The notes under the pieces: model-generated | What the model was told of the DNA's origin: nothing | Databases searched by the model: none | What the model saw: only the letters and a program-made list of their open reading frames with translations | Assembly: GCA_017939855.1 (NCBI GenBank) | Contig: JAGAZW010000020.1 | Span: forward strand, 1-7,223 | Source of the DNA: Clostridia bacterium | Lineage (GTDB): Bacteria > Bacillota > Clostridia > Oscillospirales > Acutalibacteraceae | Direction of reading: 5' to 3' | DNA: 7,223 nt | Position numbers and translations under genes: made by a program | In this document: positions 1 through 6,384 of the stretch, one piece after another | How positions within the stretch are numbered: the stretch's first letter is position 1 | Layout: the number at the start of each line of letters is the position of its first letter

Positions 1-117
1 ACGATAATTGATAGTCTCAGGTTTAATTACCTCGCCATGAGACCGACTTCTTATCTGTTCGGGAGACGCAAGTCCTATTTTTATTGATTCGAAATCAAAT
101 TGATTTTCATTTACCAT
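1..117 (-). CDS. rpoC: RNA polymerase beta' subunit, N-terminal fragment (partial)
   Basis: These are the first 39 codons of the beta' subunit, the partner of beta that carries the catalytic magnesium-binding site of bacterial RNA polymerase. The gene runs off the window edge. The start is the ATG whose complement is at 115-117, giving MVNENQFDFESIKIGLASPE and then an IRSRSHGEVIKPETINYR stretch. This is the typical RpoC opening, in which FxSIKIGLASPEQIR leads into the EVxKPETINYR segment just before the zinc-binding region. A Shine-Dalgarno GGAG (128-131) sits 10 bases before the ATG and directly abuts the rpoB stop codon (TAAGGAGTG). Only 14 bases separate the two genes, so they are almost certainly cotranscribed and probably translationally coupled. 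The zinc ribbon and catalytic residues lie outside the window. Confidence 0.97.
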   Translation of the reverse strand, partial: MVNENQFDFESIKIGLASPEQIRSRSHGEVIKPETINYR

Positions 118-131
118 ATTTCTTGCACTCC

Positions 132-3100
132 TTATTCGTTTTCATCATCAAAGTAATCATCGGAAGTTTCTTCCGCAATTGCTTCGCCGTTCTCGTCTTC
201 CAGTCCGTAACCATCAAGATTGTCGGCAATGGTTTGTCCCAATTCTTCGGAAGTTACGGGAACATTAAGACCTATATCATCATCTTCATCAAAGTTTTGC
301 TTTAAGTCTACCTCATTGTTATCTCTGTCGAGAACACGTATATCAAGACCTAAAGATTGAAGTTCTTTTATAAGAACCTTGAAGGATTCGGGAATACCTG
401 CTTTCGGTACATTCTGACCCTTAACGATTGCTTCATAGGTCTTAACTCTACCCACAACATCGTCAGACTTAACGGTAAGAATTTCCTGGAGGGTATACGC
501 CGCACCATATGCTTCAAGCGCCCAAACTTCCATCTCACCGAAACGCTGACCGCCAAATTGAGCTTTACCGCCCAAAGGCTGCTGGGTAACGAGTGAATAC
601 GGACCGGTTGAACGGGCATGAATCTTATCATCAACAAGGTGATGTAGTTTGAGATAATACATATAACCTACTGTTACACGGTTATCAAAAGGTTCACCAG
701 TTCTACCATCGAAAAGCTGAACCTTACCGTCTTCGGGCATACCTGCCATCTTAAAGCATTCACGAATATCTGATTCGTGAGCACCGTCGAATACCGGGGT
801 GCAAATATTCCAGCCCAAAGCCTTTGCGGCGTAGCCTAAATGCACTTCAAGAACCTGACCGATATTCATACGAGACGGAACGCCCAGAGGGTTAAGAACG
901 ATATCAAGCGGTGTACCATCGGGCAAATATGGCATATCCTCACTCGGAAGAATACGGGAAACAACACCCTTATTACCGTGACGACCCGCCATCTTATCGC
1001 CCACAGAAATCTTTCGCTTCTGAGCAATATAACAACGAACAACTACATTCACACCCGGACTTAATTCCGAAGAATTTTCTCTGGTGAAAACCTTAACGTC
1101 AACTATGGTGCCGTATTCGCCATGAGGAACTCTAAGAGATGTGTCTCTTACCTCTCTTGCCTTTTCACCGAAAATGGCACGAAGCAGTCTTTCTTCAGCC
1201 GTAAGCTCTGTTTCACCCTTGGGTGTTACTTTACCTACAAGAATATCTCCCGCACTTACTTCAGCACCTATACGAATAATACCTCTTTCATCGAGGTCTT
1301 TTAACGCATCTTCACCAACATTTGGAATGTCACGTGTAATTTCCTCAGGTCCGAGCTTTGTATCTCTGGATTCAATTTCATATTCTTCTATATGAATTGA
1401 AGTATAAATATCGTCACGAACAAGACGCTCGTTAATGAGAACAGCATCCTCATAGTTATAGCCTTCCCAAGTCATAAAGCCGATGAGGGCGTTTCTGCCA
1501 AGAGAAATCTCACCGTTGCTTGTTGCAGGACCGTCAGCAATAACCTCTTTTTCTTCTATTTCCTGACCAACTGCAACTATTGGACGTTGATTTATACATG
1601 TTCCGTGATTTGAGCGCAAAAACTTAATAAGTTTATACTCATCTATTTCCCCGTTCTTAGCACGAACCTTGATAAACTCGGCGCTTACATAGGTAACAAC
1701 GCCTGCACGTTTAGCAAGAACTACAACGCCGGAATCTATTGCAGCCTTATATTCCATACCAGTTGCAACAATTGGATTCTCGGGTCTGATAAGAGGTACT
1801 GCCTGCTTCTGCATGTTTGAACCCATGAGAGCACGGTTGGTATCATCATTTTCAAGGAACGGAATCATAGCGGTAGCTACCGATACGACCATCTTCGGCG
1901 AAACGTCCATAAAGTCAACCTTGGAAATTTCGGTTTCATGGAAGCCGTCACGATAACGAGTGTTAACCTTTTTCTTCATAAAGAAGCCATTTTGGTCAAG
2001 TGGCTCGTTTGCCTGAGCTACATAATAATCGTCCTCTTCATCTGCGGTCATATAAACTACATCATCAAGCACTCTGCCGGTTTCCTTATCAACACGACGG
2101 AAAGGAGCTTCGATAAAGCCATACTTATTTATCTTAGCATAGGTTGCAAGATACGAAATAAGACCGATATTAGGACCTTCCGGCGTTTCAATAGGACACA
2201 TACGTCCGTAATGTGTATAGTGAACGTCACGAACCTCAAAAGACGCACGATCACGTGACAGACCACCCGGACCCAATGCCGACAGACGACGCTTATGGGT
2301 AAGTTCAGACAAAGGATTGGTCTGATCCATAAACTGAGAAAGCGGAGAAGAACCGAAGAATTCTTTGATTGCAGCCACAACAGGACGAATGTTTATAAGT
2401 GATTGAGGAGTGATATTTTCTGCGTCCTGAGATTGAAGTGTCATCTTCTCACGAACAACCCTTTCCATTCTGGAAAAGCCTATTCTGAACTGATTTTGTA
2501 AAAGCTCACCAACACTTCTGATACGACGGTTACCCAAATGGTCAATATCATCGGTAGTGCCGATATTATGGGGAAGACCAAGCAAATAGTTAACAGAAGC
2601 AAAAATATCGTCTAGGGTTATATGATTCGGAATTAATTCGGGTATACTTTCAATAAGCTTTTCACGTATCTCCTCTTTAGAAGAGCTGCTGTCGAGAATC
2701 TCTTTAAGCACCGCAAAGCTTACCTTTTCGTTAAGACCTAAATAATCGAGTTCATCTAACTCTTGAGCGCTGAAATCAACAAAGTCGCCAACATTTACCA
2801 TGCCGTTTGAAAGAACCTTGACTTCAACCATACCGTTTTCTTCGGGTAGATTAATATATGCCTCGATAACACCCTTCTTTTCAAAGAGCTCTGCCAGTTC
2901 TTTAGTTACGGTCTGTTCAGACTCGGCAAGAATTTCACCGGTCAAGGGATCGATAACGGGACGAGATAATACTCTACCCTTTATACGAGCTGCCAATGCC
3001 AGTTTCTTATTGTATTTATAACGTCCTACTCTGGACAAGTCATAACGACGAGGATCAAAGAAAAGCTGCTCAAGATATACTTTTGCACCCTCAGTCGTTA

Positions 3101-3836
3101 TCGGTTCACTGGGGCGAAGCTTTTTATAAACCTCAATTAACGCCTCTTCAACCGATTTAGTTTCATCAACGTCTAATGTGGCAGCCAAACGCTCGTCCTC
3201 ACCTAAAAGTTCACGAATCTGTTGATTGCTGCCAACACCTAATGCACGAACAAGAGTAGTTACAGGTATCTTTCTGTTTTTATCAATATGAACATAGAGA
3301 ATACCGTTTACATTGGTTTCGTATTCAAGCCATGCACCACGATTTGGAATGATTGTAGACGCAAACAGTTTTTTTCCTGTTTTTTCATCTGCGGTAACAT
3401 CAAAATATGCACCGGGAGAGCGAACAAGCTGGGATACAATAGCTCGTTCTGCACCGTTGATGACAAAGGTTCCCGATTCTGTCATAAGCGGGAAATCGCC
3501 CATGAAAACTTCGCTTTCCTTTATTTCGCCGGTTTCATTATTGAGAAGTCTTGCAGTAACTCGAAGGGGCGCAGCATACGTCGTATCACGAGCCTTACAT
3601 TCGGTTACATCGTACTTCGGCTGTTCATCAATTCGATAGTCAATAAATTTAAGCTCCAAATTACCGCTATAATCGGTAATGGCATCCATATCTTTAAAGA
3701 CTTCCTTCAAACCTTCGGTGACAAACCAGTTGTATGAATCCTTCTGTACCTCAATGAGATTGGGCATATCAATTACTTCATTGATTTTCGAGAAGGTCAT
3801 ACGAGTGTTTTTACCCATTTGGATTTCTTTTACCAT
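132..3836 (-). CDS. rpoB: DNA-directed RNA polymerase beta subunit
   Basis: Beta subunit of bacterial RNA polymerase, about 1234 residues from the chosen start, normal for Firmicutes. Visible landmarks in that numbering: the N-terminal MPNLIEVQKDSYNWF segment; rifampicin cluster I at about 493-521, with Q501, D504, H514 and S519 at the positions equivalent to E. coli Q513, D516, H526 and S531, all wild-type; the conserved GPGGLSRDRA and CPIETPEGPNIGL block at 522-560; GYNYEDA at 792-798; GDKMAGRHGNKG from 946, with lysines 948 and 956 matching E. coli K1065 and K1073; and the C-terminal clamp segment with GGKAQFGGQRFGEMEVWALE at about 1089. The last 50 residues are strongly acidic. Start choice: the frame stays open upstream to a TTG at 3920. 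Homology (MVKEIQMGKNTRM aligns with MVHPVQLGK-type openings) and a GGAG nine bases upstream favour the ATG at 3836. The ATG at 3851 is a real alternative (1239 residues). The frame is intact. Confidence 0.97.
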   Translation of the reverse strand: MVKEIQMGKNTRMTFSKINEVIDMPNLIEVQKDSYNWFVTEGLKEVFKDMDAITDYSGNLELKFIDYRIDEQPKYDVTECKARDTTYAAPLRVTARLLNNETGEIKESEVFMGDFPLMTESGTFVINGAERAIVSQLVRSPGAYFDVTADEKTGKKLFASTIIPNRGAWLEYETNVNGILYVHIDKNRKIPVTTLVRALGVGSNQQIRELLGEDERLAATLDVDETKSVEEALIEVYKKLRPSEPITTEGAKVYLEQLFFDPRRYDLSRVGRYKYNKKLALAARIKGRVLSRPVIDPLTGEILAESEQTVTKELAELFEKKGVIEAYINLPEENGMVEVKVLSNGMVNVGDFVDFSAQELDELDYLGLNEKVSFAVLKEILDSSSSKEEIREKLIESIPELIPNHITLDDIFASVNYLLGLPHNIGTTDDIDHLGNRRIRSVGELLQNQFRIGFSRMERVVREKMTLQSQDAENITPQSLINIRPVVAAIKEFFGSSPLSQFMDQTNPLSELTHKRRLSALGPGGLSRDRASFEVRDVHYTHYGRMCPIETPEGPNIGLISYLATYAKINKYGFIEAPFRRVDKETGRVLDDVVYMTADEEDDYYVAQANEPLDQNGFFMKKKVNTRYRDGFHETEISKVDFMDVSPKMVVSVATAMIPFLENDDTNRALMGSNMQKQAVPLIRPENPIVATGMEYKAAIDSGVVVLAKRAGVVTYVSAEFIKVRAKNGEIDEYKLIKFLRSNHGTCINQRPIVAVGQEIEEKEVIADGPATSNGEISLGRNALIGFMTWEGYNYEDAVLINERLVRDDIYTSIHIEEYEIESRDTKLGPEEITRDIPNVGEDALKDLDERGIIRIGAEVSAGDILVGKVTPKGETELTAEERLLRAIFGEKAREVRDTSLRVPHGEYGTIVDVKVFTRENSSELSPGVNVVVRCYIAQKRKISVGDKMAGRHGNKGVVSRILPSEDMPYLPDGTPLDIVLNPLGVPSRMNIGQVLEVHLGYAAKALGWNICTPVFDGAHESDIRECFKMAGMPEDGKVQLFDGRTGEPFDNRVTVGYMYYLKLHHLVDDKIHARSTGPYSLVTQQPLGGKAQFGGQRFGEMEVWALEAYGAAYTLQEILTVKSDDVVGRVKTYEAIVKGQNVPKAGIPESFKVLIKELQSLGLDIRVLDRDNNEVDLKQNFDEDDDIGLNVPVTSEELGQTIADNLDGYGLEDENGEAIAEETSDDYFDDENE

Positions 3837-3986
3837 CGATGTTGACTCCATTGGTTTACAATCACTCCTAAATATATTTTTTGAACACAAATTGTGCCGA
3901 AAATAAGTGAATTTTGGCAATTTTCCACACCTTTAAAAAGGTCAAATGTCAAAAAAGGCGCAAAATCCCCCATCTTCACTAGTAAT
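3837..3986 (-). promoter_or_regulatory. Transcribed 5' leader of rpoBC, about 150 bases, foldable
   Basis: This stretch lies between the predicted transcription start (about 3983-3986) and the rpoB start codon. By eye, its RNA can form a long hairpin. AGTGA (3976-3980) pairs with TCACT (3906-3910). ATTTTG (3961-3966) pairs with CAAAAT (3911-3916). CGCCTTT (3954-3960) pairs with AAAGGTG (3928-3934), with one G-U pair. A competing small hairpin, ACCTTT with AAAGGT (3929-3942), would exclude the last stem. The 3' part is A/U-rich and leaves the ribosome site open. No known riboswitch or ribosomal-protein binding motif was recognised. Folding and any regulatory role are inference. Confidence 0.45.
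3846..3870 (-). promoter_or_regulatory. Two competing Shine-Dalgarno sites before rpoB
   Basis: Two possible ribosome sites lie in tandem. TAGGAGTGAT (3861-3870) is the better match to the anti-Shine-Dalgarno, but its GGAG ends 13 bases before the ATG at 3851, which is long. A second GGAG (3846-3849), inside the first five codons of that longer version, ends 9 bases before the ATG at 3836, a good spacing. The two starts differ by only five residues (MESTS). I chose 3836 because its N-terminus aligns with typical RpoB openings. Both could be used. Confidence 0.55.
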
Positions 3987-3991
3987 TTAGT

Positions 3992-4029
3992 ATTATATAC
4001 CAACTTTCCCCCGAAGTCAAGCTTTTTTT
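3992..4029 (-). promoter_or_regulatory. Strong sigma-A promoter of rpoBC with A-tract UP-like element
   Basis: On the minus strand the -35 box is TTGACT (4015-4020), one base from the TTGACA consensus. It is followed by a 17-base spacer (3998-4014) and a perfect TATAAT -10 box (3992-3997). A run of seven A residues (4023-4029) sits two bases upstream of the -35 box, where a proximal UP element contacts the alpha subunit. Initiation would fall near 3983-3986. The promoter lies just beyond the terminator of the upstream operon and about 150 bases before rpoB, so rpoBC can be expressed independently at a high level. No extended -10 TGn is present. Confidence 0.87.
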
Positions 4030-4034
4030 CTTAA

Positions 4035-4088
4035 TTTTGGTAATATAAATTTGGATTTTGATATCCATTAAAAAGCATATTACCAAAA
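4035..4088. repeat. Nested inverted repeat between terminator and rpoB promoter
   Basis: TTTTGGTAATAT (4035-4046) is repeated as a perfect 12-base inverted copy, ATATTACCAAAA (4077-4088), 30 bases apart. Inside it, TGGAT (4052-4056) and ATCCA (4063-4067) form a second five-base inverted pair around a six-base centre. The outer right arm coincides with the U-tract of the preceding terminator, and the left arm ends six bases before the A-tract of the rpoB promoter. It could be an operator, a cruciform or secondary RNA structure, or the remains of a small element. No function is assigned. Confidence 0.6.
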
Positions 4089-4114
4089 AGGGTGGGCATA
4101 AAATGCCCACCCTT
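4085..4114 (-). terminator. Intrinsic terminator of the esterase/glycosidase operon
   Basis: On the minus strand an 11-base perfect stem is formed by AAGGGTGGGCA (4104-4114) and TGCCCACCCTT (4088-4098), around a five-base TTTTA loop. The stem runs into a TTTTT tract (4085-4089). It begins 66 bases after the stop codon of the glycoside hydrolase gene, and the rpoB promoter follows, so it separates the two transcription units. Read on the plus strand, the stem is followed by CACATAT and has no T-tract, so it works in one direction only. The T-tract is short, but the stem is G+C-rich and perfect. Confidence 0.87.
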
Positions 4115-4180
4115 CACATATACCAAGGTTGCTTCCCGAATAAGAGCTATGTGTTTTTGCTATGAATCACATACCTTCTT

Positions 4181-5635
4181 TTAGTTTTCAAGTTCGTAAA
4201 GTTTAAAGTTCTTAAATTTGCTTTCTCCGCATCCTGTAATTAAACCGAACTTCATAATTTCCCCTGTTTCAAAAGCATTTTGTATAACTAAAACATCATC
4301 AACATAGACCTCAATCTGTCCTTCTAAAGCGATTACTCTTATATTATATTCTTGTCCACAATTAAAATTGAAGTTGCGTCTGCTAAAAGGAATAAAGTCT
4401 CGTCCTTTTTCATAAACGGTTAAAGTTTTTTCGTTAGTATTTGCGGTGATATAATATTCGCTTTTGTTGCTAACGATATAAAAGCCGCCTTCTACACATT
4501 TCAGCTCTAAACCGCATTCTATTTCCGCTGCCCGAGCTTCGACGTCTTTTATAATGTGATGTTGATATGTATAAGGGTTTGTTGTGATTGATATTTCATT
4601 TGTTTCCTGAGAAACATCGCTATTGCCCACATTCCAAGCTATCGAAGATGATTGTTTTGAAAGCATATCTGGGGTTAAATTTTTAACCAGTTCCTTAACA
4701 CGAAGCTTCTGGAGAATCTCAGTATAACAAGGTCTCAGATTGCCATCTACGACGCATACTTCTTTAGGTAACGATACCGCCCATTCATCTTTGCTCTTAT
4801 CAATATACATTACGTACCGTTTACCTTTATAAATAAATGTACGACAAGTATATCCACTCGAATGTGTGCCTCCTATAAATATATTATCTTCTCCCTCGAT
4901 AAACGGCCCTACGGGACTGTCAGAACTAGCATATATTGTACCGCTTAAAACATTTTGGTCACTAAGGGTACCTTTTGCACCAAAAGAGGTGTGTGTCAAA
5001 GCTGTAAGCCACCATTTACCATCAAGATAAAACACATCAGGAACTTCCATTATTCCGTCAAATCTCGGTTTGTATACAACCTTTTGGTTAGACCAATTTA
5101 ACAAATCTGTACTTTCTGCTACGCCGATAACACCGGTATATCTGTCATCATCATCTGACATTGCAGCAAAATATCCGTAATACCTTTCACTTGCATCGTC
5201 CCAAACAATAACCATATCACGACAGTCTTCTTTTATATCGGAAGCGCCTGTATAAGCAAAAACATTTTTATCCGGCACCAGCACCGGATTCCCTTTATAA
5301 AGCTCAAAGTTTTCCAAATCCTTAGTAATAGCAAGTCCGATTTTTTGTGACTGAGCTTTATTTCTCATTGTATAGTATATGTAATGATCTCCGTTAGGTG
5401 CAGTAACCGCACATCCTGTCCATTTATCAAGATAGTCCTCCGGAAGATTTTCGTCCTTAAGAGGAGGTAAAATATCGTCACAAGTCTTAAAGTGTAACAA
5501 ATCATCTGTATACGCATGCGCCACAGACATATTTTCTGTTGTGCCGGGAAGTTTTAAATTAAATACATGAATTCTTTCATCGACGTTAAGATGCCACGCA
5601 TCACACATCATATAGTCTTTACCCTTGTATTTCAT
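4181..5635 (-). CDS. Beta-propeller glycoside hydrolase-like protein (GH32/GH43-related) with C-terminal sandwich-like region
   Basis: A 484-residue protein resembling glycosidases of the five-bladed propeller clans (GH32/GH68 and GH43/GH62). A WTGCAV box (72-77) recalls the F/WSGSAV box of GH32. The likely acidic triad is Asp12 in CDAWHLNVD (first blade), Asp140 in CRDMVIVWDD (the RDP position) and Glu197 in MEVPDVFYLDGKWW (the ECPD position). Repeated S/T-x-DL-x-W/F motifs (TDDLLHF 43-49, TKDLENF 104-110, STDLLNW 175-181) mark propeller blades. Residues from about 365 to 484 look like a beta-sandwich of concanavalin/LamG type (IRVIALEGQIEVYVDDVLV, then a FKNFKLYEL end). No signal peptide is seen, so a cytoplasmic enzyme is likely. 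The start is supported by TAAGGAG (5644-5650), seven bases from the ATG. It is the last gene before a terminator and follows two esterase-like genes by 48 bases. Substrate is unknown; fructosidase, arabinosidase/xylosidase or other activity are all possible. Confidence 0.78.
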   Translation of the reverse strand: MKYKGKDYMMCDAWHLNVDERIHVFNLKLPGTTENMSVAHAYTDDLLHFKTCDDILPPLKDENLPEDYLDKWTGCAVTAPNGDHYIYYTMRNKAQSQKIGLAITKDLENFELYKGNPVLVPDKNVFAYTGASDIKEDCRDMVIVWDDASERYYGYFAAMSDDDDRYTGVIGVAESTDLLNWSNQKVVYKPRFDGIMEVPDVFYLDGKWWLTALTHTSFGAKGTLSDQNVLSGTIYASSDSPVGPFIEGEDNIFIGGTHSSGYTCRTFIYKGKRYVMYIDKSKDEWAVSLPKEVCVVDGNLRPCYTEILQKLRVKELVKNLTPDMLSKQSSSIAWNVGNSDVSQETNEISITTNPYTYQHHIIKDVEARAAEIECGLELKCVEGGFYIVSNKSEYYITANTNEKTLTVYEKGRDFIPFSRRNFNFNCGQEYNIRVIALEGQIEVYVDDVLVIQNAFETGEIMKFGLITGCGESKFKNFKLYELEN

Positions 5636-5683
5636 AAAAATTCTCCTTAATAAAAATTTTAGTTTGATAGTAAACCAATATCT

Positions 5684-6328
5684 CTACAGATTAATTAAAA
5701 ATGAGTTTAACCTTTCAAAAATTTTTCTATGCCCCGCATCATTCGGATGAAGTCCGTCGGGAATGAGTGTTTCTTTTAATATTTCAACTTTAGGTTGAAT
5801 GCCACAAGTTGCATATAGGTCGCAAACAGGGATTGCAAAATACTCGGCAACCTCTTTCATTGCATTTACATAGCTTTTGAAGGCATATTCCTTTCCGTTT
5901 TTTACAACCGTTTCGTTTAGTCTGTGTGGCGGGGTTAAAACCACAATTTGCTTATTGTAGAAACGATTTATTAATCTTTGCAACAATACATGGTATGCAC
6001 CGTAAAACGTATCTACGGTTGTATCATTAATACTGCCTAGCGGAATATCTCCGACCCAAAAATCATTAGTTCCCCCAAGAACTATAATAACATCCGAATT
6101 AATGTCTATTGATTCTACACGATCCACAAAAGGATTGTGCCATAATCTCTCATCCGCTTTATTGTTCATGGGTGCTACTAATGTGCCACCCATAGCGCAA
6201 TTCAAAGCTTCTTTAAGGCCTAAGGAATTCTTCAAAAGTTCCGGATAAGTAAAAGATTTATCTGTAGTGCCTGCGCCGTATGTTATACTGTCTCCCAAAA
6301 AAGCAATGACTTTATCCTTTAATTCCAT
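5684..6328 (-). CDS. SGNH/GDSL-family hydrolase, copy 1 (probable carbohydrate or small-ester esterase)
   Basis: A 214-residue single-domain SGNH hydrolase; members remove acyl groups, often acetyl, from sugars or lipids using a Ser-Asp-His triad. All blocks are present: nucleophile Ser14 in FLGDSIT, block II glycine at Gly48 (NCAMGGT), Asn88 in GGTND, and Asp191/His194 in DGLHPND. An LTPPHR segment (131-136) and PVCDLYATCGIQP (167-179) are typical of small cytosolic SGNH enzymes in Firmicutes. No signal peptide is present. The chosen start is the ATG at 6328, because its MELKDK opening and length match the paralogue exactly and AAGGTGG lies eight bases upstream. The frame also allows a GTG at 6340 (adding MAVF), which is less likely. 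It lies 56 bases after its paralogue (71% protein identity, 153 of 214 by hand count, no gaps) and 48 bases before the glycosidase gene. Deacylation of an imported oligosaccharide is inference from context. Confidence 0.9.
   Translation of the reverse strand: MELKDKVIAFLGDSITYGAGTTDKSFTYPELLKNSLGLKEALNCAMGGTLVAPMNNKADERLWHNPFVDRVESIDINSDVIIVLGGTNDFWVGDIPLGSINDTTVDTFYGAYHVLLQRLINRFYNKQIVVLTPPHRLNETVVKNGKEYAFKSYVNAMKEVAEYFAIPVCDLYATCGIQPKVEILKETLIPDGLHPNDAGHRKIFERLNSFLINL
5997..6070. repeat. 74-base direct repeat, copy A (inside SGNH copy 1)
   Basis: This tract is identical base for base to 6698-6771 (offset 701). It encodes residues 87-111 of the esterase, including the TND catalytic block. 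Flanking sequence in the same alignment matches at only about 70-75% by hand count (14 mismatches in 56 bases on the low-coordinate side, about 19 in 62 on the other). Confidence 0.95.
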
Positions 6329-6384
6329 AAACACCGCCACCTTAAAATTGAATAAAAGTACCTGGATAATATGCCGCAGTCAAA

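Noticed and set aside
2284..2370. Possible rifampicin-resistance changes in rpoB cluster I.
   Set aside because: The residues equivalent to E. coli Q513, D516, H526, R529 and S531 are all wild-type. The T at the 518 position is normal in Firmicutes. The proline at the 510 equivalent differs from E. coli glutamine but is not one of the classic resistance changes, so I do not infer resistance.
3288..3737. Plus-strand open frame of about 149 codons opposite the rpoB 5' region, and other shorter plus-strand frames across rpoB.
   Set aside because: They lie antisense to highly conserved RpoB codons, have no recognisable domain or ribosome site, and have the composition expected of complement-strand shadows.
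3837..3920. Upstream extension of rpoB to a TTG codon at 3920 (28 extra residues).
   Set aside because: The extra residues match nothing in RpoB, no ribosome site precedes the TTG at good spacing, and the extension runs through the clear Shine-Dalgarno of the real start. The frame is simply open by chance in the leader.
3922..3952. TTGACA in the rpoB leader (3947-3952, minus strand) as a second -35 box.
   Set aside because: At 17-base spacing the -10 position reads TGTGGA, a poor match, and no better box is found at 16 or 18.
6329..6340. GTG start at 6340 for SGNH copy 1 (adds MAVF).
   Set aside because: It would place the start on top of the AAGGTGG that serves as ribosome site for the ATG at 6328. 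The ATG gives the same MELKDK opening and the same 214-residue length as the paralogue.
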